The notes under the pieces are model-generated. The model searched no databases. It saw only the letters and a program-made list of their open reading frames with translations, and had not been told where the DNA came from. A DNA stretch of 39,031 nucleotides from Actinobacteria bacterium UBA5176 (GTDB lineage Bacteria; Actinomycetota; UBA4738): NCBI GenBank assembly GCA_002413305.1, contig DHWS01000173.1, positions 1 to 39,031 of the forward strand, written 5' to 3'. A program made the translations under genes and the position numbers. Shown here one piece after another: positions 24,150 through 31,596 of this stretch (its first letter is position 1; each line of letters opens with the position of its first letter).

Positions 24150-25520
24150 ATGAGCGCACCGACCGTATCGGATCTCAGGGAGCGCGTACGGGGGGAGGTC
24201 ATCACCCCTGATGACGCGGGCTACGAAGAGGCCCGCAAGGTGTACAACGCGATGATCGACAAGCATCCGAGCGTCATCGTTCGGAGCGCCAACGCCGGCG
24301 ACGTCATGGCGGCGGTCGACTTCGGGCGCGAGAACGGCGTCGACCTGGCGATCCGCGGTGGAGGCCACAGCGTGCCCGGGTTCGGCACCTGCGAAGGGGG
24401 CGTCGTGATCGACTTCTCGCGGATGCGCGGCGTCCGCGTCGACCCCGCGAACCGGACCGCGCGGGCCGAAGGCGGCGCCACCTGGGGTGACTTCAACGCC
24501 GCCACGCACGCGTTCGGACTCGCCACGACGGGCGGCATCATCTCGACCACCGGCGTCGCGGGCCTGACGCTGGGAGGCGGCATCGGCTACCTGGACAGGG
24601 GGTTCGGGCTGTCGTGCGACAACCTGATCTCGGCCGACGTCGTGACCGCCGACGGCCGGTTCCTGGTGGCCAGCCCCGAGCAGAACGAGGACCTGTTCTG
24701 GGCGCTTCGCGGCGGCAGCGGCAACTTCGGCGTGGCCACGGCGCTCGAGTTTCGGCTGCACCCGGTGAAGGACATCTACGGCGGCCCGATGTTCTTCGAG
24801 CTGGAGCACGCCGGGGACATCCTTCGGTTCTATCGGGAGTTCATCGCCACCGCGCCCGAGCAGTTCGGTGGGTTCCCCGCGTTCCAGATCGCGCCGCCAC
24901 TGCCGTTCATCCCCGAGGAGCGCCATGGCGACACGTTCATCGCCTTTGTCAGTTGCTGGGCCGGGCCGATCGAGGAGGGCGAAGCGGCGATCGCGCCGAT
25001 CCGGGAGGTCGCGCCCGTCGTGGCGGAGTTCGTCGGCCCGATGCCGTACCCGGCGCTCAACTCGGCGTTCGACGCGCTCGTCCCACCGGGGCTGCAGCAC
25101 TACTGGAAGGCCAACTTCGTCACCGAGCTGACCGATGAGATCATCGAGGCGCACGTGCAGCACGGGCCGAAGGTCCCCGTCGTGAACTCGACGATGCACA
25201 TCTACCCGATCAACGGCGCGTGCCATGACGTCGCACCCGACGCGACGGCGTTCGCCTACCGCGACGCGAACTTTGCCACCGTGATCGCGGGCATGTGGCC
25301 CGACCCGGCCGAGAACGAGAACAGCATCAAATGGGTGCGGGACTACTACGACGCCACCGCGCCGCTGTCCGAAGAGGGCGGCTACATCAACTTCATGGCC
25401 GAGGACGACCAGGACCGGATCCGGGCGAACTACCGGGGCAACTACGACCGGCTGGTCGATGTGAAGAAGAAGTACGACCCGGACAACCTCTTCCACGTCA
25501 ACCAGAACATCAAGCCGTAG
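24150..25520 (+). CDS. FAD-binding oxidoreductase, berberine-bridge-enzyme type
   Basis: 456 residues, PCMH/VAO-family flavoprotein. The N-terminal FAD domain contains IRGGGHSVPGFGTCEGG, where His73 is the expected covalent FAD histidine, and GVAGLTLGGGIGYLDRGFGLSC, where Cys156 is at the place of the second, cysteinyl FAD bond in BBE-like oxidases. Bicovalent flavin is therefore likely (inference). The C-terminus YDPDNLFHVNQNIKP is the standard BBE end. Substrates of such enzymes are often sugars or secondary metabolites and cannot be read here. Three ATGs are in frame (24135, 24144, 24150); GGGGGA at 24137-24142 supports 24150. Confidence 0.9.
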   Translation: MSAPTVSDLRERVRGEVITPDDAGYEEARKVYNAMIDKHPSVIVRSANAGDVMAAVDFGRENGVDLAIRGGGHSVPGFGTCEGGVVIDFSRMRGVRVDPANRTARAEGGATWGDFNAATHAFGLATTGGIISTTGVAGLTLGGGIGYLDRGFGLSCDNLISADVVTADGRFLVASPEQNEDLFWALRGGSGNFGVATALEFRLHPVKDIYGGPMFFELEHAGDILRFYREFIATAPEQFGGFPAFQIAPPLPFIPEERHGDTFIAFVSCWAGPIEEGEAAIAPIREVAPVVAEFVGPMPYPALNSAFDALVPPGLQHYWKANFVTELTDEIIEAHVQHGPKVPVVNSTMHIYPINGACHDVAPDATAFAYRDANFATVIAGMWPDPAENENSIKWVRDYYDATAPLSEEGGYINFMAEDDQDRIRANYRGNYDRLVDVKKKYDPDNLFHVNQNIKP

Positions 25521-25539
25521 TAACCCCAGGTCCAGCGGC

Positions 25540-25698
25540 ATGGTCACGATGGCGTCGCTCCAGACACTCGCGGCGATGCTCGAACGGCGCGAGGTCACCA
25601 GCCCCGACATCCATTCGTTCTCCCTGGCGGACGGGGGAGAGGCTCTCGCTGCCCTGGCGACCGGCCACACCCGCGGGAAGATCATCGTCGTGGCGTGA
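25540..25698 (+). pseudogene. C-terminal remnant of a zinc-type (MDR) dehydrogenase/quinone oxidoreductase
   Basis: A 52-codon frame whose product begins MVTMASLQTLAAMLERRE and ends FSLADGGEALAALATGHTRGKIIVV. The last part is the typical C-terminus of medium-chain dehydrogenases (F.l..a.eAl..l..g...GKivv.v). The catalytic and Rossmann portions are absent: the preceding sequence is the end of the FAD oxidase, 19 bp away. The TGA stop overlaps the GTG of the next gene as GTGA, so the ancestral gene was probably in an operon with the methyltransferase. It could still be made as a short peptide, but I see no reason to assign a function. Confidence 0.65.
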
Positions 25699-26309
25699 AC
25701 TTCGACGCGGCCTACGCCGGTTCCCCGCCGTGGGACATCGGGCGCCCTCAACCGGCGTTCCTCCGGCTGGCGGAGTCTGGTGCGCTGCGGGGGAAGATCC
25801 TCGACGTGGGATGCGGTACCGGCGAGCACGCACTGATGGCCGCCGCGCTGGGTCTGGGTGCTGTGGGGATCGATGCCTCACCGAGGGCGATCGAGCTTGC
25901 TCGGGGCAAGGCCGAGGCCAGAACGCTCGACGCCCGGTTCGTGGTCGGGGACGCCCTCGATCTCCGCGCCCTCGGGGAGCGGTTCGACACCGTGGTGGAC
26001 TCGGGGCTGTTCCATCTGTTCGACGACGCGGAGCGCGCCCGATACGCGGAGAACCTGCGCGCCGCCATGGCTCCGGGAGGCCGGTACTTCATGCTCTGTT
26101 TCAGCGACCGGGTCCCCGGCGATCTCGGTCCGAGACGGGTGAGCCGGCAGGAGATCCGGAGGAGCTTCGCCCCTGAAGATGGATGGGAGGTCCTCTCGAT
26201 CGAAGCGGCCACGATGGACGTGACGTTCACCCCGGAGGGCATCTCTGCTTGGCTCTCCGCGATCGCTCGCCGGGCCGCGCCCGCCGGGCCGACGGCCCGG
26301 GCAGGCTGA
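25695..26309 (+). CDS. Class I SAM-dependent methyltransferase
   Basis: 204 residues. Motif I is ILDVGCGTGEHALMAAALG, the acidic end of strand 2 is VGIDASPRAIELA, and FVVGDALDLRALGERFDTVVDSGLFHLF covers motifs II-III. It ends with an Ala/Arg-rich tail. The substrate cannot be inferred. The N-terminus MNFDAAYAGSPPWDIGRPQP resembles the SAM methyltransferases annotated as thiol or small-molecule methyltransferases (PPWDIGRPQ), but this is only suggestive. The GTG start overlaps the stop of the MDR remnant, and there is no separate Shine-Dalgarno. Confidence 0.88.
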   Translation: MNFDAAYAGSPPWDIGRPQPAFLRLAESGALRGKILDVGCGTGEHALMAAALGLGAVGIDASPRAIELARGKAEARTLDARFVVGDALDLRALGERFDTVVDSGLFHLFDDAERARYAENLRAAMAPGGRYFMLCFSDRVPGDLGPRRVSRQEIRRSFAPEDGWEVLSIEAATMDVTFTPEGISAWLSAIARRAAPAGPTARAG

Positions 26310-26355
26310 GGCCGCGCTGCCAGATCTTCGGGAAACCGATCGGGTGCGCGGCACG

Positions 26356-26361
26356 TATTCT
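26356..26361 (+). promoter_or_regulatory. -10 element TATTCT for the propeller protein
   Basis: TATTCT in the 98-bp gap after the methyltransferase gives a predicted start near 26368. The purine-rich GGGGGGG tract just before the ATG can serve as the ribosome binding site. Confidence 0.35.
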
Positions 26362-26407
26362 CACCGAGCGACCGGTCCGGCCGGGCGGTCAACCGGGGGG
26401 GGGATGG

Positions 26408-27625
26408 ATGAGCCGACGCCCGTACCGACACCGTCCGATCCTGGGCGCGTTCGTCTTCGTCTTCGTCCTGCTGGCCTCCCCGGCAGGAGCGACGACCGGC
26501 ACGAGCGTCTGGAAGGTCGTCCCAACGCCGAACCCGGGCGGGTCGAGGGTCTCGGACATCACGTTCTCCGGCGTGTCGGCGGCCAGCACCACCGACGCGT
26601 GGGCGGTGGGGATCGACCAATCCGGCGCGTTCCGGCACCCACTGGTGGAGCGCTGGGATGGAGTGCACTGGCGGGCGGTCAGGGTTCCCGAGCCCGCCGG
26701 CCGACAGTCCTGGTTCAACGGCGTGCTGGACCTGAGCCCGACCGACGCCTGGGCTGTCGGGGAGAGCACGAGCCCGACGGCCGACAACCAGGATCAGCGC
26801 ACGTTCGTGGAGCACTGGGACGGGACCGAGTGGTCCATCGTCCCCAGCCCGAACCCGGTGGTGGGTGGAGCATCGGGCGACGTGCTCCAGGGGATCGCCG
26901 GGACCGGGCCCGCCGACCTGTGGGCGACCGGATGGGTCCACGACGACCCGAACAACGAGAACGTGCTCCTGTTCGAACACTTCGACGGGACTGCGTGGAA
27001 GGCGCTGCCGACTCCATCCCCACCGGGCGCCGAGCAGTTCGGGGCGGACATCACTGCGCTCGCATCGGATGACGTTTGGGCGGTGGGGAGCAACGCGCTC
27101 CAGACGACGCTTGCGGCGCACTGGAACGGACGGCGCTGGTCGATCGTCCCCACCCCCTCGCTTCACGACGGTATCTCCCCGCTGAACGCGCTGACCGGCG
27201 TGACCGCGGTCGCCCGGAACGACGTGTGGGCGTCAGGTTACGAGGGCAACGTGAACAACCAGAACTTCATGGAGCCTTACGTGTTGCACTGGGACGGCAC
27301 GGCCTGGGCCCTGGTCCTGACGCCGAACCTGGGAGGCGAGGGCTCCCGGCTCAACGCGGCCACGGCGCTGTCCGCGACAGACGTCTGGGCGGTCGGCCAG
27401 ACGCAGGAGCTCGATGGGAGCATCCTCACGCTCACCGAGCGGTTCGACGGGACGGCATGGAGCGTAGTGCCGAGCCCGGACCCGGGAAGCGTCGGCGGGC
27501 TACTGGTGAACTCGCTCAGCGGCGTCGCCGGAGCGGGCGGAGGCGTCCTCTACGCGGTCGGCGCGCAGGAGATCTCGGGGCAGTGCTGCCTGCGCACGCT
27601 GGCCCTCCAAACGAACCGGGGCTGA
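26408..27625 (+). CDS. Secreted seven-repeat beta-propeller-like protein
   Basis: 405 residues. A signal peptide (basic MSRRPYRHR, then hydrophobic ILGAFVFVFVLLASPAGA) is followed by seven units of about 50-55 residues. Each unit is built from a WxxVPTPNP-like start, a DvWAVG core and a WDGTxW end: DAWAVG, DAWAVG, DLWATG, DVWAVG, DVWASG, DVWAVG and a degenerate final VLYAVG. The repeat number fits one seven-bladed propeller exported to the cell surface. No catalytic residues can be identified, and function is unknown; binding or scaffolding is typical for such folds. The start is ATG 26408; an ATG at 26404 is out of frame. The frame upstream overlaps the methyltransferase and is a shadow. Confidence 0.8.
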   Translation: MSRRPYRHRPILGAFVFVFVLLASPAGATTGTSVWKVVPTPNPGGSRVSDITFSGVSAASTTDAWAVGIDQSGAFRHPLVERWDGVHWRAVRVPEPAGRQSWFNGVLDLSPTDAWAVGESTSPTADNQDQRTFVEHWDGTEWSIVPSPNPVVGGASGDVLQGIAGTGPADLWATGWVHDDPNNENVLLFEHFDGTAWKALPTPSPPGAEQFGADITALASDDVWAVGSNALQTTLAAHWNGRRWSIVPTPSLHDGISPLNALTGVTAVARNDVWASGYEGNVNNQNFMEPYVLHWDGTAWALVLTPNLGGEGSRLNAATALSATDVWAVGQTQELDGSILTLTERFDGTAWSVVPSPDPGSVGGLLVNSLSGVAGAGGGVLYAVGAQEISGQCCLRTLALQTNRG

Positions 27626-27694
27626 GCGCCGCCCGGGTTCCAGGTCCGCAACGAATCCGATCCACCGGAGCCGGGTCCACTCCGTATTGACTAG

Positions 27695-27823
27695 CCCATC
27701 CGAACTGCCACCAAGGCGCCCGAAGGAAGGGTCTGGCTGGACAACATGACCGCGACGGGAGGTTCGACGCCCGACCCGCTGAACCCGACCTGGGGCACGC
27801 GGATCTGGCAGGCGGCCGCCTAG
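27695..27823 (+). pseudogene. Possible C-terminal remnant of an unknown gene
   Basis: In the gap after the propeller gene, a frame that is open from 27695 reads ATKAPEGRVWLDNMTATGG, then STPDPLNPTWGTRIWQAAA and a stop at 27821-27823. Third codon positions in the second half are strongly G/C, as in real genes here, and the region is not antisense to another gene. There is no start codon with a ribosome binding site except an internal ATG at 27746 (25 codons). It may be the tail of a deleted gene. The stop shares bases with the convergent plsC stop (CTAG). Confidence 0.3.
27810..27821. repeat. 12-bp perfect palindrome at the convergent gene ends
   Basis: AGGCGGCCGCCT lies at the stop of the acyltransferase gene and of the small remnant frame. 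It has no loop, so a hairpin would need to open the centre. It may mark a transcription end or be chance in GC-rich DNA. Confidence 0.3.
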
Positions 27824-28572
27824 CCTCCAGTCGCCCAGGAAGGAAAAGGCCGGCCCGCCGCGTCGCGAGCCGGCCCTTCGCCATAGGACCCTTCCACAGG
27901 GCGGGAGGCGACGCACCGGGCCTCGAGGTCTTCGATCCGTTCCAGCAGTCGAGCCGTGGAGCCGGTGAGGCCCGTCTCCGGATCCAGCTCGAGAGCCGCG
28001 CCCAGCCGGACCGCCACCGCCACGTGCCGAGGGAATCTGCGGCGGGCCCCGGGTCGAAGGAGCGGCTGCGTGCCCCAGACGGCCGCGGGGATGAGCGGGG
28101 CTCCGGTCTCGAGGGCCATGCGCACGGCACCGGTCTTGACGGATGGCCGGATCGACGAGCGGCGGACCCGGCCCTCCGGATGCAGGCCGACCACCTCTCC
28201 ACGCCGCAACGCGTCGACCGCGGCACCCAGCGCGCGGACGGGATCGCGCTGCCGGTCGACGGGGATGTGATGCATGCCGCGCAGCAGCGGACCACTTAGC
28301 CGGTGGTCGAACGCCGAACGGATCGCGATGAAGCGGACGAACCGGCGACGCTGGTGGGCGGCCAGCCCGAGGAAGAGGAAGTCCAGGTAACTGAGGTGGT
28401 TCGAGGCGATGATCGCCGGACCGTCGAGGGGGACGTGCTCCGAACCCTCGACCGACACGCTCCAGTCCATCGCTCGGAAGGTCAGCAGGGTGAGGCCGAC
28501 CACCGAGCGGTACAGCGGCTCGGGTCGGTGGCTGAGCCGGTTCGAAGAGGGATCGCCTCCGCCCGACGTCAC
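27820..28572 (-). CDS. 1-acyl-sn-glycerol-3-phosphate acyltransferase-like protein (PlsC family)
   Basis: 250 residues, predicted to acylate lysophosphatidate or a related lipid at the inner membrane face. Motif I is ASNHLSYLDFLFLG (HxxxxD), motif III is GLHPEGRVRRSS (the EGTR-like block), and LIPAAVWGTQPLLRPG corresponds to motif IV. A hydrophobic stretch, VVGLTLLTFRAMDW, lies near the N-terminus. The start is the GTG at 28572, which makes a GTGA overlap with the hemolysin III stop. Third gene of a minus-strand operon. Much longer upstream open frame is shadow. Confidence 0.9.
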   Translation of the reverse strand: MTSGGGDPSSNRLSHRPEPLYRSVVGLTLLTFRAMDWSVSVEGSEHVPLDGPAIIASNHLSYLDFLFLGLAAHQRRRFVRFIAIRSAFDHRLSGPLLRGMHHIPVDRQRDPVRALGAAVDALRRGEVVGLHPEGRVRRSSIRPSVKTGAVRMALETGAPLIPAAVWGTQPLLRPGARRRFPRHVAVAVRLGAALELDPETGLTGSTARLLERIEDLEARCVASRPVEGSYGEGPARDAAGRPFPSWATGG

Positions 28573-29291
28573 CCGAGGACCGGCCTGGCCGACAGGACCA
28601 GCAGCAGCACCGCGATGTAATGACACACGCTCGCCGCCACCACGAAGGTGTGCCAGACCTCGTGGTACCCGAACGTCGCGGGTCGGGGATCGGGGCGTTT
28701 GCGGAGGAAGACGATGGCTCCCCCGGTGTACAGCAACCCTCCGCAGAAGACCAGGCCCAGGTCGAGCGGGTTCATGCGATGCAGAAGCTGCGGCGCGAAC
28801 ACGACGACGCCCCACCCGAGCGCGATGTAGAGGGTCCCGGTGAGGATGCTGAACCCGTCGACCCGGATCACCTTCAGCGTGACGCCGAGTGCGGCGCCCG
28901 CCCAAACGGCTCCGAGGAGGACCAACGACCAGGGGGACCGCAATCCCAGCAGGGCCACCGGCGTGGTCGTCCCGGCGATCACGATGTAGATCATCGAGTG
29001 GTCGGCGCGCTTCATCGCCACGCGGACGCGGCCTGACCACCGGAGCCGGTGGTACGCGCTGCTCACCCCGTAGAGCCCGGCCAGGCTTCCCGCGTACACG
29101 GCCGCCCCCGTCCGAGCGGCGGCCGTGTGGGCCAGGGCGATCAGCGTGACCCCGGCCGGGATGGCCACGAAGAACGCGACCTGGTGGAACCGCCCCCGCA
29201 GGCGGGGCGTTGGCGGACCGGCGCCCTCGCCGAGGGCCACGGAGACTCTGGCGGGCGTCCCCTGCGCACCGTGCTGCGACGCCACGATCAT
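28569..29291 (-). CDS. Hemolysin III family (PAQR-type) membrane protein
   Basis: 240 residues with about seven transmembrane segments. Family signatures are YGVSSAYHRLRWSG, KRADHSMIYIVIAGTTTPVAL and the C-terminal FGYHEVWHTFVVAASVCHY, with the conserved His residues that coordinate zinc in PAQR proteins. Despite the name, a haemolytic role is not implied. The start is the ATG for MIVASQHGAQG; ATGA overlap with the gene upstream and GTGA with plsC downstream show tight coupling. Confidence 0.9.
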   Translation of the reverse strand: MIVASQHGAQGTPARVSVALGEGAGPPTPRLRGRFHQVAFFVAIPAGVTLIALAHTAAARTGAAVYAGSLAGLYGVSSAYHRLRWSGRVRVAMKRADHSMIYIVIAGTTTPVALLGLRSPWSLVLLGAVWAGAALGVTLKVIRVDGFSILTGTLYIALGWGVVVFAPQLLHRMNPLDLGLVFCGGLLYTGGAIVFLRKRPDPRPATFGYHEVWHTFVVAASVCHYIAVLLLVLSARPVLG

Positions 29292-29658
29292 CGCCGCGGG
29301 TCTGTGGCGTAGGCGATCCGGGCCGCTTCCCGGAACCATTTCTCCACGATGGTGTACCGCCCGTGCTCGATCACCACGAGGTCCAGCTCGGGGTTCTCGT
29401 GTTTCGTCGCCAGGGCGAAGTGGGCCGGGTGCCCCCGGACCACCTCGTACTCGGCCCGGGTGAGGGTGATCGGCTCGGAGCAGTTCGCGTCGCCGCACTC
29501 GCAGAGGTAGATCTCCCAGATGCGCTCGATACCCGCCTCGTCATGGGCGGCGCGGGTCCACTCGTTGAGCTCGCGGAAGTGGGCTTCGTTCTCGACCTCG
29601 ACCCGACTGCCAGCTATCCACGCCGGCTCTCCGGTTGACCCGGGTCCGCATCCGTCAT
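29288..29658 (-). CDS. Small actinobacterial protein with CECG-x4-C motif, 5' end frameshifted or start unresolved
   Basis: First gene of the operon with hemolysin III and plsC. The main frame reads RVEVENEAHFRELNEWTRA, then WEIYLCECGDANCSEPITLT, then RAEYEVVRGHPAHFALATKH and ends AARIAYATDPRR with an ATGA overlap to hemolysin III. This matches a widespread small actinobacterial family (C-x-C-x4-C then EYE.VR..P..F) of unknown function, perhaps metal-binding. The problem is the start: there is no ATG, GTG or TTG in this frame upstream of the conserved part. An ATG with GAGGA upstream lies at 29658 but its frame ends at a stop at 29614-29616 after 14 codons (MTDADPGQPESRRG). A one-base indel between about 29617 and 29658 would join the two. 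Real frameshift or sequencing error cannot be told apart here. Confidence 0.7.
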
Positions 29659-29818
29659 GTGGTCCTCGCCTTCGGTTTCGGTCGCGCGGACGCGAACGAT
29701 CGGTTCGGATGACCGGATGCTGGGGTCGGGGACTGAGGGCTCGGGCTCTGAGGGCTCACCTCGCACCCCCCAGACTACACCGTCGTCCCTGCCCGGAACG
29801 GGATCAGGCGCGATTCGA

Positions 29819-29824
29819 TATCTT
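29819..29824 (+). promoter_or_regulatory. -10 element TATCTT for the ANTAR regulator
   Basis: TATCTT followed by 10 nt and the ATG at 29835; predicted leader about 4 nt, no Shine-Dalgarno. Confidence 0.4.
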
Positions 29825-29834
29825 CGAGTTGCCC

Positions 29835-30479
29835 ATGGAGCCCGAATCGCCGACCGAACCCCTGCGCGTCCTGGTCGTGGATGGTCGCCGCCAGCGCCTC
29901 CAAGAGGTGGGCGACGTCGTCCTGTCGCTGGGCCATGAGGTGCTCGCCCGCGAGTCGGATCTGTCCGAGATCGGGCACCTCACGGCCACGGAAGGGCCGG
30001 ACGTGGCGCTCGTCATCGTGGGCGAGGAGTCCGAACAGGCCTTGCGGCTGATCGGCACCATCGTCCACCAGGCGGCCTGTCCGGTGATCGCGATCCTCGA
30101 CGTGCAGGACCGGGCGTTCATCAACGAGGCGGCCAAGCGGGGGTTGTTCGCCTACATCACCGAGGGCGACGACCCGGCCGAGCTCCAGAGCGCCATCGAC
30201 ATCGTGCTGCGGCGGTTCTCCGAATACCACGCGTTGGAGGGGGCCTTCGCGCGGCGGGCGGTGACCGAGCGGGCGAAGGGGATCCTCATGGAGCGGCACG
30301 GGGTCGACGAGCGGGCCGCCTTCGAGCTGCTCCGGGGACACGCCCGCCGAACCGGCCAGAAGATCGTGGCCGTCGCCGAGCGCGTGGTCGACACGCACCC
30401 CCTCCTGCCGGCCAAGCCCGCGGCCGAACCCGCGCCGGAGCGCGCCGGGGAGAGCGCGGACCCCGGTCTGAGCCGATAA
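29835..30479 (+). CDS. ANTAR-domain response regulator
   Basis: 214 residues. An N-terminal receiver-like domain (LRVLVVDGRRQRLQEVGDVV at the start, IVGEESEQALRLIGTIVHQA in the middle) is followed by an ANTAR RNA-binding domain (FARRAVTERAKGILMERHGV, DERAAFELLRGHARRTGQK). ANTAR proteins bind paired hairpins in nascent RNA and prevent termination. The receiver has DG where typical receivers have DD, and the phospho-acceptor Asp is doubtful (VALVIVGEES in its place), so it may not be a classical phosphorylated regulator; many ANTAR proteins are like this. The start is MEPESPTEPLRV; longer upstream frame is shadow. Confidence 0.9.
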   Translation: MEPESPTEPLRVLVVDGRRQRLQEVGDVVLSLGHEVLARESDLSEIGHLTATEGPDVALVIVGEESEQALRLIGTIVHQAACPVIAILDVQDRAFINEAAKRGLFAYITEGDDPAELQSAIDIVLRRFSEYHALEGAFARRAVTERAKGILMERHGVDERAAFELLRGHARRTGQKIVAVAERVVDTHPLLPAKPAAEPAPERAGESADPGLSR

Positions 30480-30546
30480 CCCGAGCTAGCAAATCCCGAA
30501 GAGGTACGCGGAAGTTCAACGCGAACCGTGGAGAAGGGAGGGTGTC

Positions 30547-31119
30547 ATGGGCCAGCTGATCGCATCTCTCTTCGTCAGCATCGACAACATGATGGTGGCC
30601 AAGAACGAGGACATGAGCTGGGTCTTGGGCGACTTCGATCCGGAGATGGGCGCCGACATGGACGCCGAGGTGATGCGTTCCATGCAGGCGATCCTGCTCG
30701 GTCACACAACGTACGACATCATGGCCCAGCATTGGCCGAAGATGACCGAAGCTGAGTCGCCGGGCGCCGATCTGATGAATGGCACGCCCAAGCTGGTGTT
30801 CTCGAGGACTCTGGAGAAGGCCGAATGGGGCAGCTACGGGAACGCCACGGTCGTGAAAGAGGTGGTCCCTGCCGAGATCCAACGCATGAAGAGTCAGTCA
30901 AACGGAAGCATGGTCATCATGGGCAGCGCCAGTCTGGTGCAGCGATTCACGAACCTTCGCCTCGTCGATGAGTACGTTCTGTCGCTCCACCCGGTCATCT
31001 TGGGCGACGGCGCGAAGCCGCTGTTCAAGGACATCAAAGACCGGCACGATCTGAGGGTCGCCAAGACCAAGACGTACGGGAACGGCGTCGTCCTGCTGAA
31101 GCTGCAACCCATGGGATAG
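30547..31119 (+). CDS. Dihydrofolate reductase/RibD_C-like reductase
   Basis: 190 residues of the DHFR-like fold found in YyaP/YwjB and RibD C-terminal domains. It begins LIASLFVSIDNMMVAKNED, continues QAILLGHTTYDIMAQHWPKM, and has MVIMGSASLVQRFTNLRLVDEYVLS before LHPVILGDGAKPLF, all typical of this family. It probably binds NADPH; the substrate is unknown. The start is ATG 30547, with GGAGGG about 5 nt upstream. The GC content at third positions looks lower than in neighbours (many AAG, AAC but also ATC/ACA-like codons), hinting at transfer, though weakly. Confidence 0.88.
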   Translation: MGQLIASLFVSIDNMMVAKNEDMSWVLGDFDPEMGADMDAEVMRSMQAILLGHTTYDIMAQHWPKMTEAESPGADLMNGTPKLVFSRTLEKAEWGSYGNATVVKEVVPAEIQRMKSQSNGSMVIMGSASLVQRFTNLRLVDEYVLSLHPVILGDGAKPLFKDIKDRHDLRVAKTKTYGNGVVLLKLQPMG

Positions 31120-31188
31120 GTCGATCGCTGAACACGGAACGAAGTCGTAGCTGGTCGGGTCCGGAGGTGACCGAGGCCGACCGACGAC

Positions 31189-31194
31189 TATCCT
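31189..31194 (+). promoter_or_regulatory. -10 element TATCCT for the four-TM membrane protein
   Basis: TATCCT predicts a start near 31201, exactly at the GGGAGG that can serve as ribosome binding site for the ATG at 31216. Confidence 0.4.
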
Positions 31195-31215
31195 TCGCGC
31201 GGGAGGTTGTGCGTG

Positions 31216-31578
31216 ATGCGACTGCTGATCCGGTGGGTCGTCCTGGCGGGTGCGTTCGCCCTGGCGGACAAGCTGCTCGCCCGGATGCACGTGAGCGGCG
31301 GCTTCGGAAGCTTGCTCATCGTGGCGGCGATCTTCGGCCTGGTCAACGCCATCCTCGGTCCGATCCTCCGGGTCGTGGCGCTCCCGATCACCATCCTGAC
31401 GCTCGGGCTGTTCGCGTTGGTGGTGAACGCGGCGCTACTCGGCGTTGCCGCCGCTTTGACCTCGCGCCTGTCCATCAGGGGGTTCTGGACCGGCGTCGCG
31501 GCGGCGCTCATCATCACGGTCGTCTCGACCGTGGCGAACGACCTCCTGGAGCGCGACAAAGGCCGCTGGAGGCGCTGA
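31216..31578 (+). CDS. Phage holin family 4-type (mycobacterial 4-TMS) membrane protein
   Basis: 120 residues with four hydrophobic segments: LIRWVVLAGAFALADKLL, SLLIVAAIFGLVNAILGPIL, LPITILTLGLFALVVNAALL and FWTGVAAALIITVVSTVAND. The PITILTLGLF.L.VNA..L pattern is that of the widespread PF04020-type family (annotated holin family or 4-TMS). This is a chromosomal housekeeping family and does not imply a prophage. TTG 31207 and GTG 31213 are in frame, but GGGAGG at 31201-31206 suits ATG 31216. The stop lies in a hairpin shared with the convergent amt gene. Confidence 0.85.
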   Translation: MRLLIRWVVLAGAFALADKLLARMHVSGGFGSLLIVAAIFGLVNAILGPILRVVALPITILTLGLFALVVNAALLGVAAALTSRLSIRGFWTGVAAALIITVVSTVANDLLERDKGRWRR

Positions 31579-31596
31579 GCCTCTTCGCGAGGCTCA
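31576..31596. terminator. Perfect hairpin enclosing the stops of the 4-TMS gene and amt
   Basis: TGAGCCTC (31576-31583) and GAGGCTCA (31589-31596) form an 8-bp stem with loop TTCGC. The first three bases are the stop of the 4-TMS gene and the last three are the complement of the amt stop. There is no T-run; a bidirectional terminator is inferred. Confidence 0.6.

Noticed and set aside
31216..31578. Holin-like annotation as evidence for a prophage
   Set aside because: The four-TM family is a common chromosomal protein in actinobacteria and no phage structural or integrase gene is nearby.
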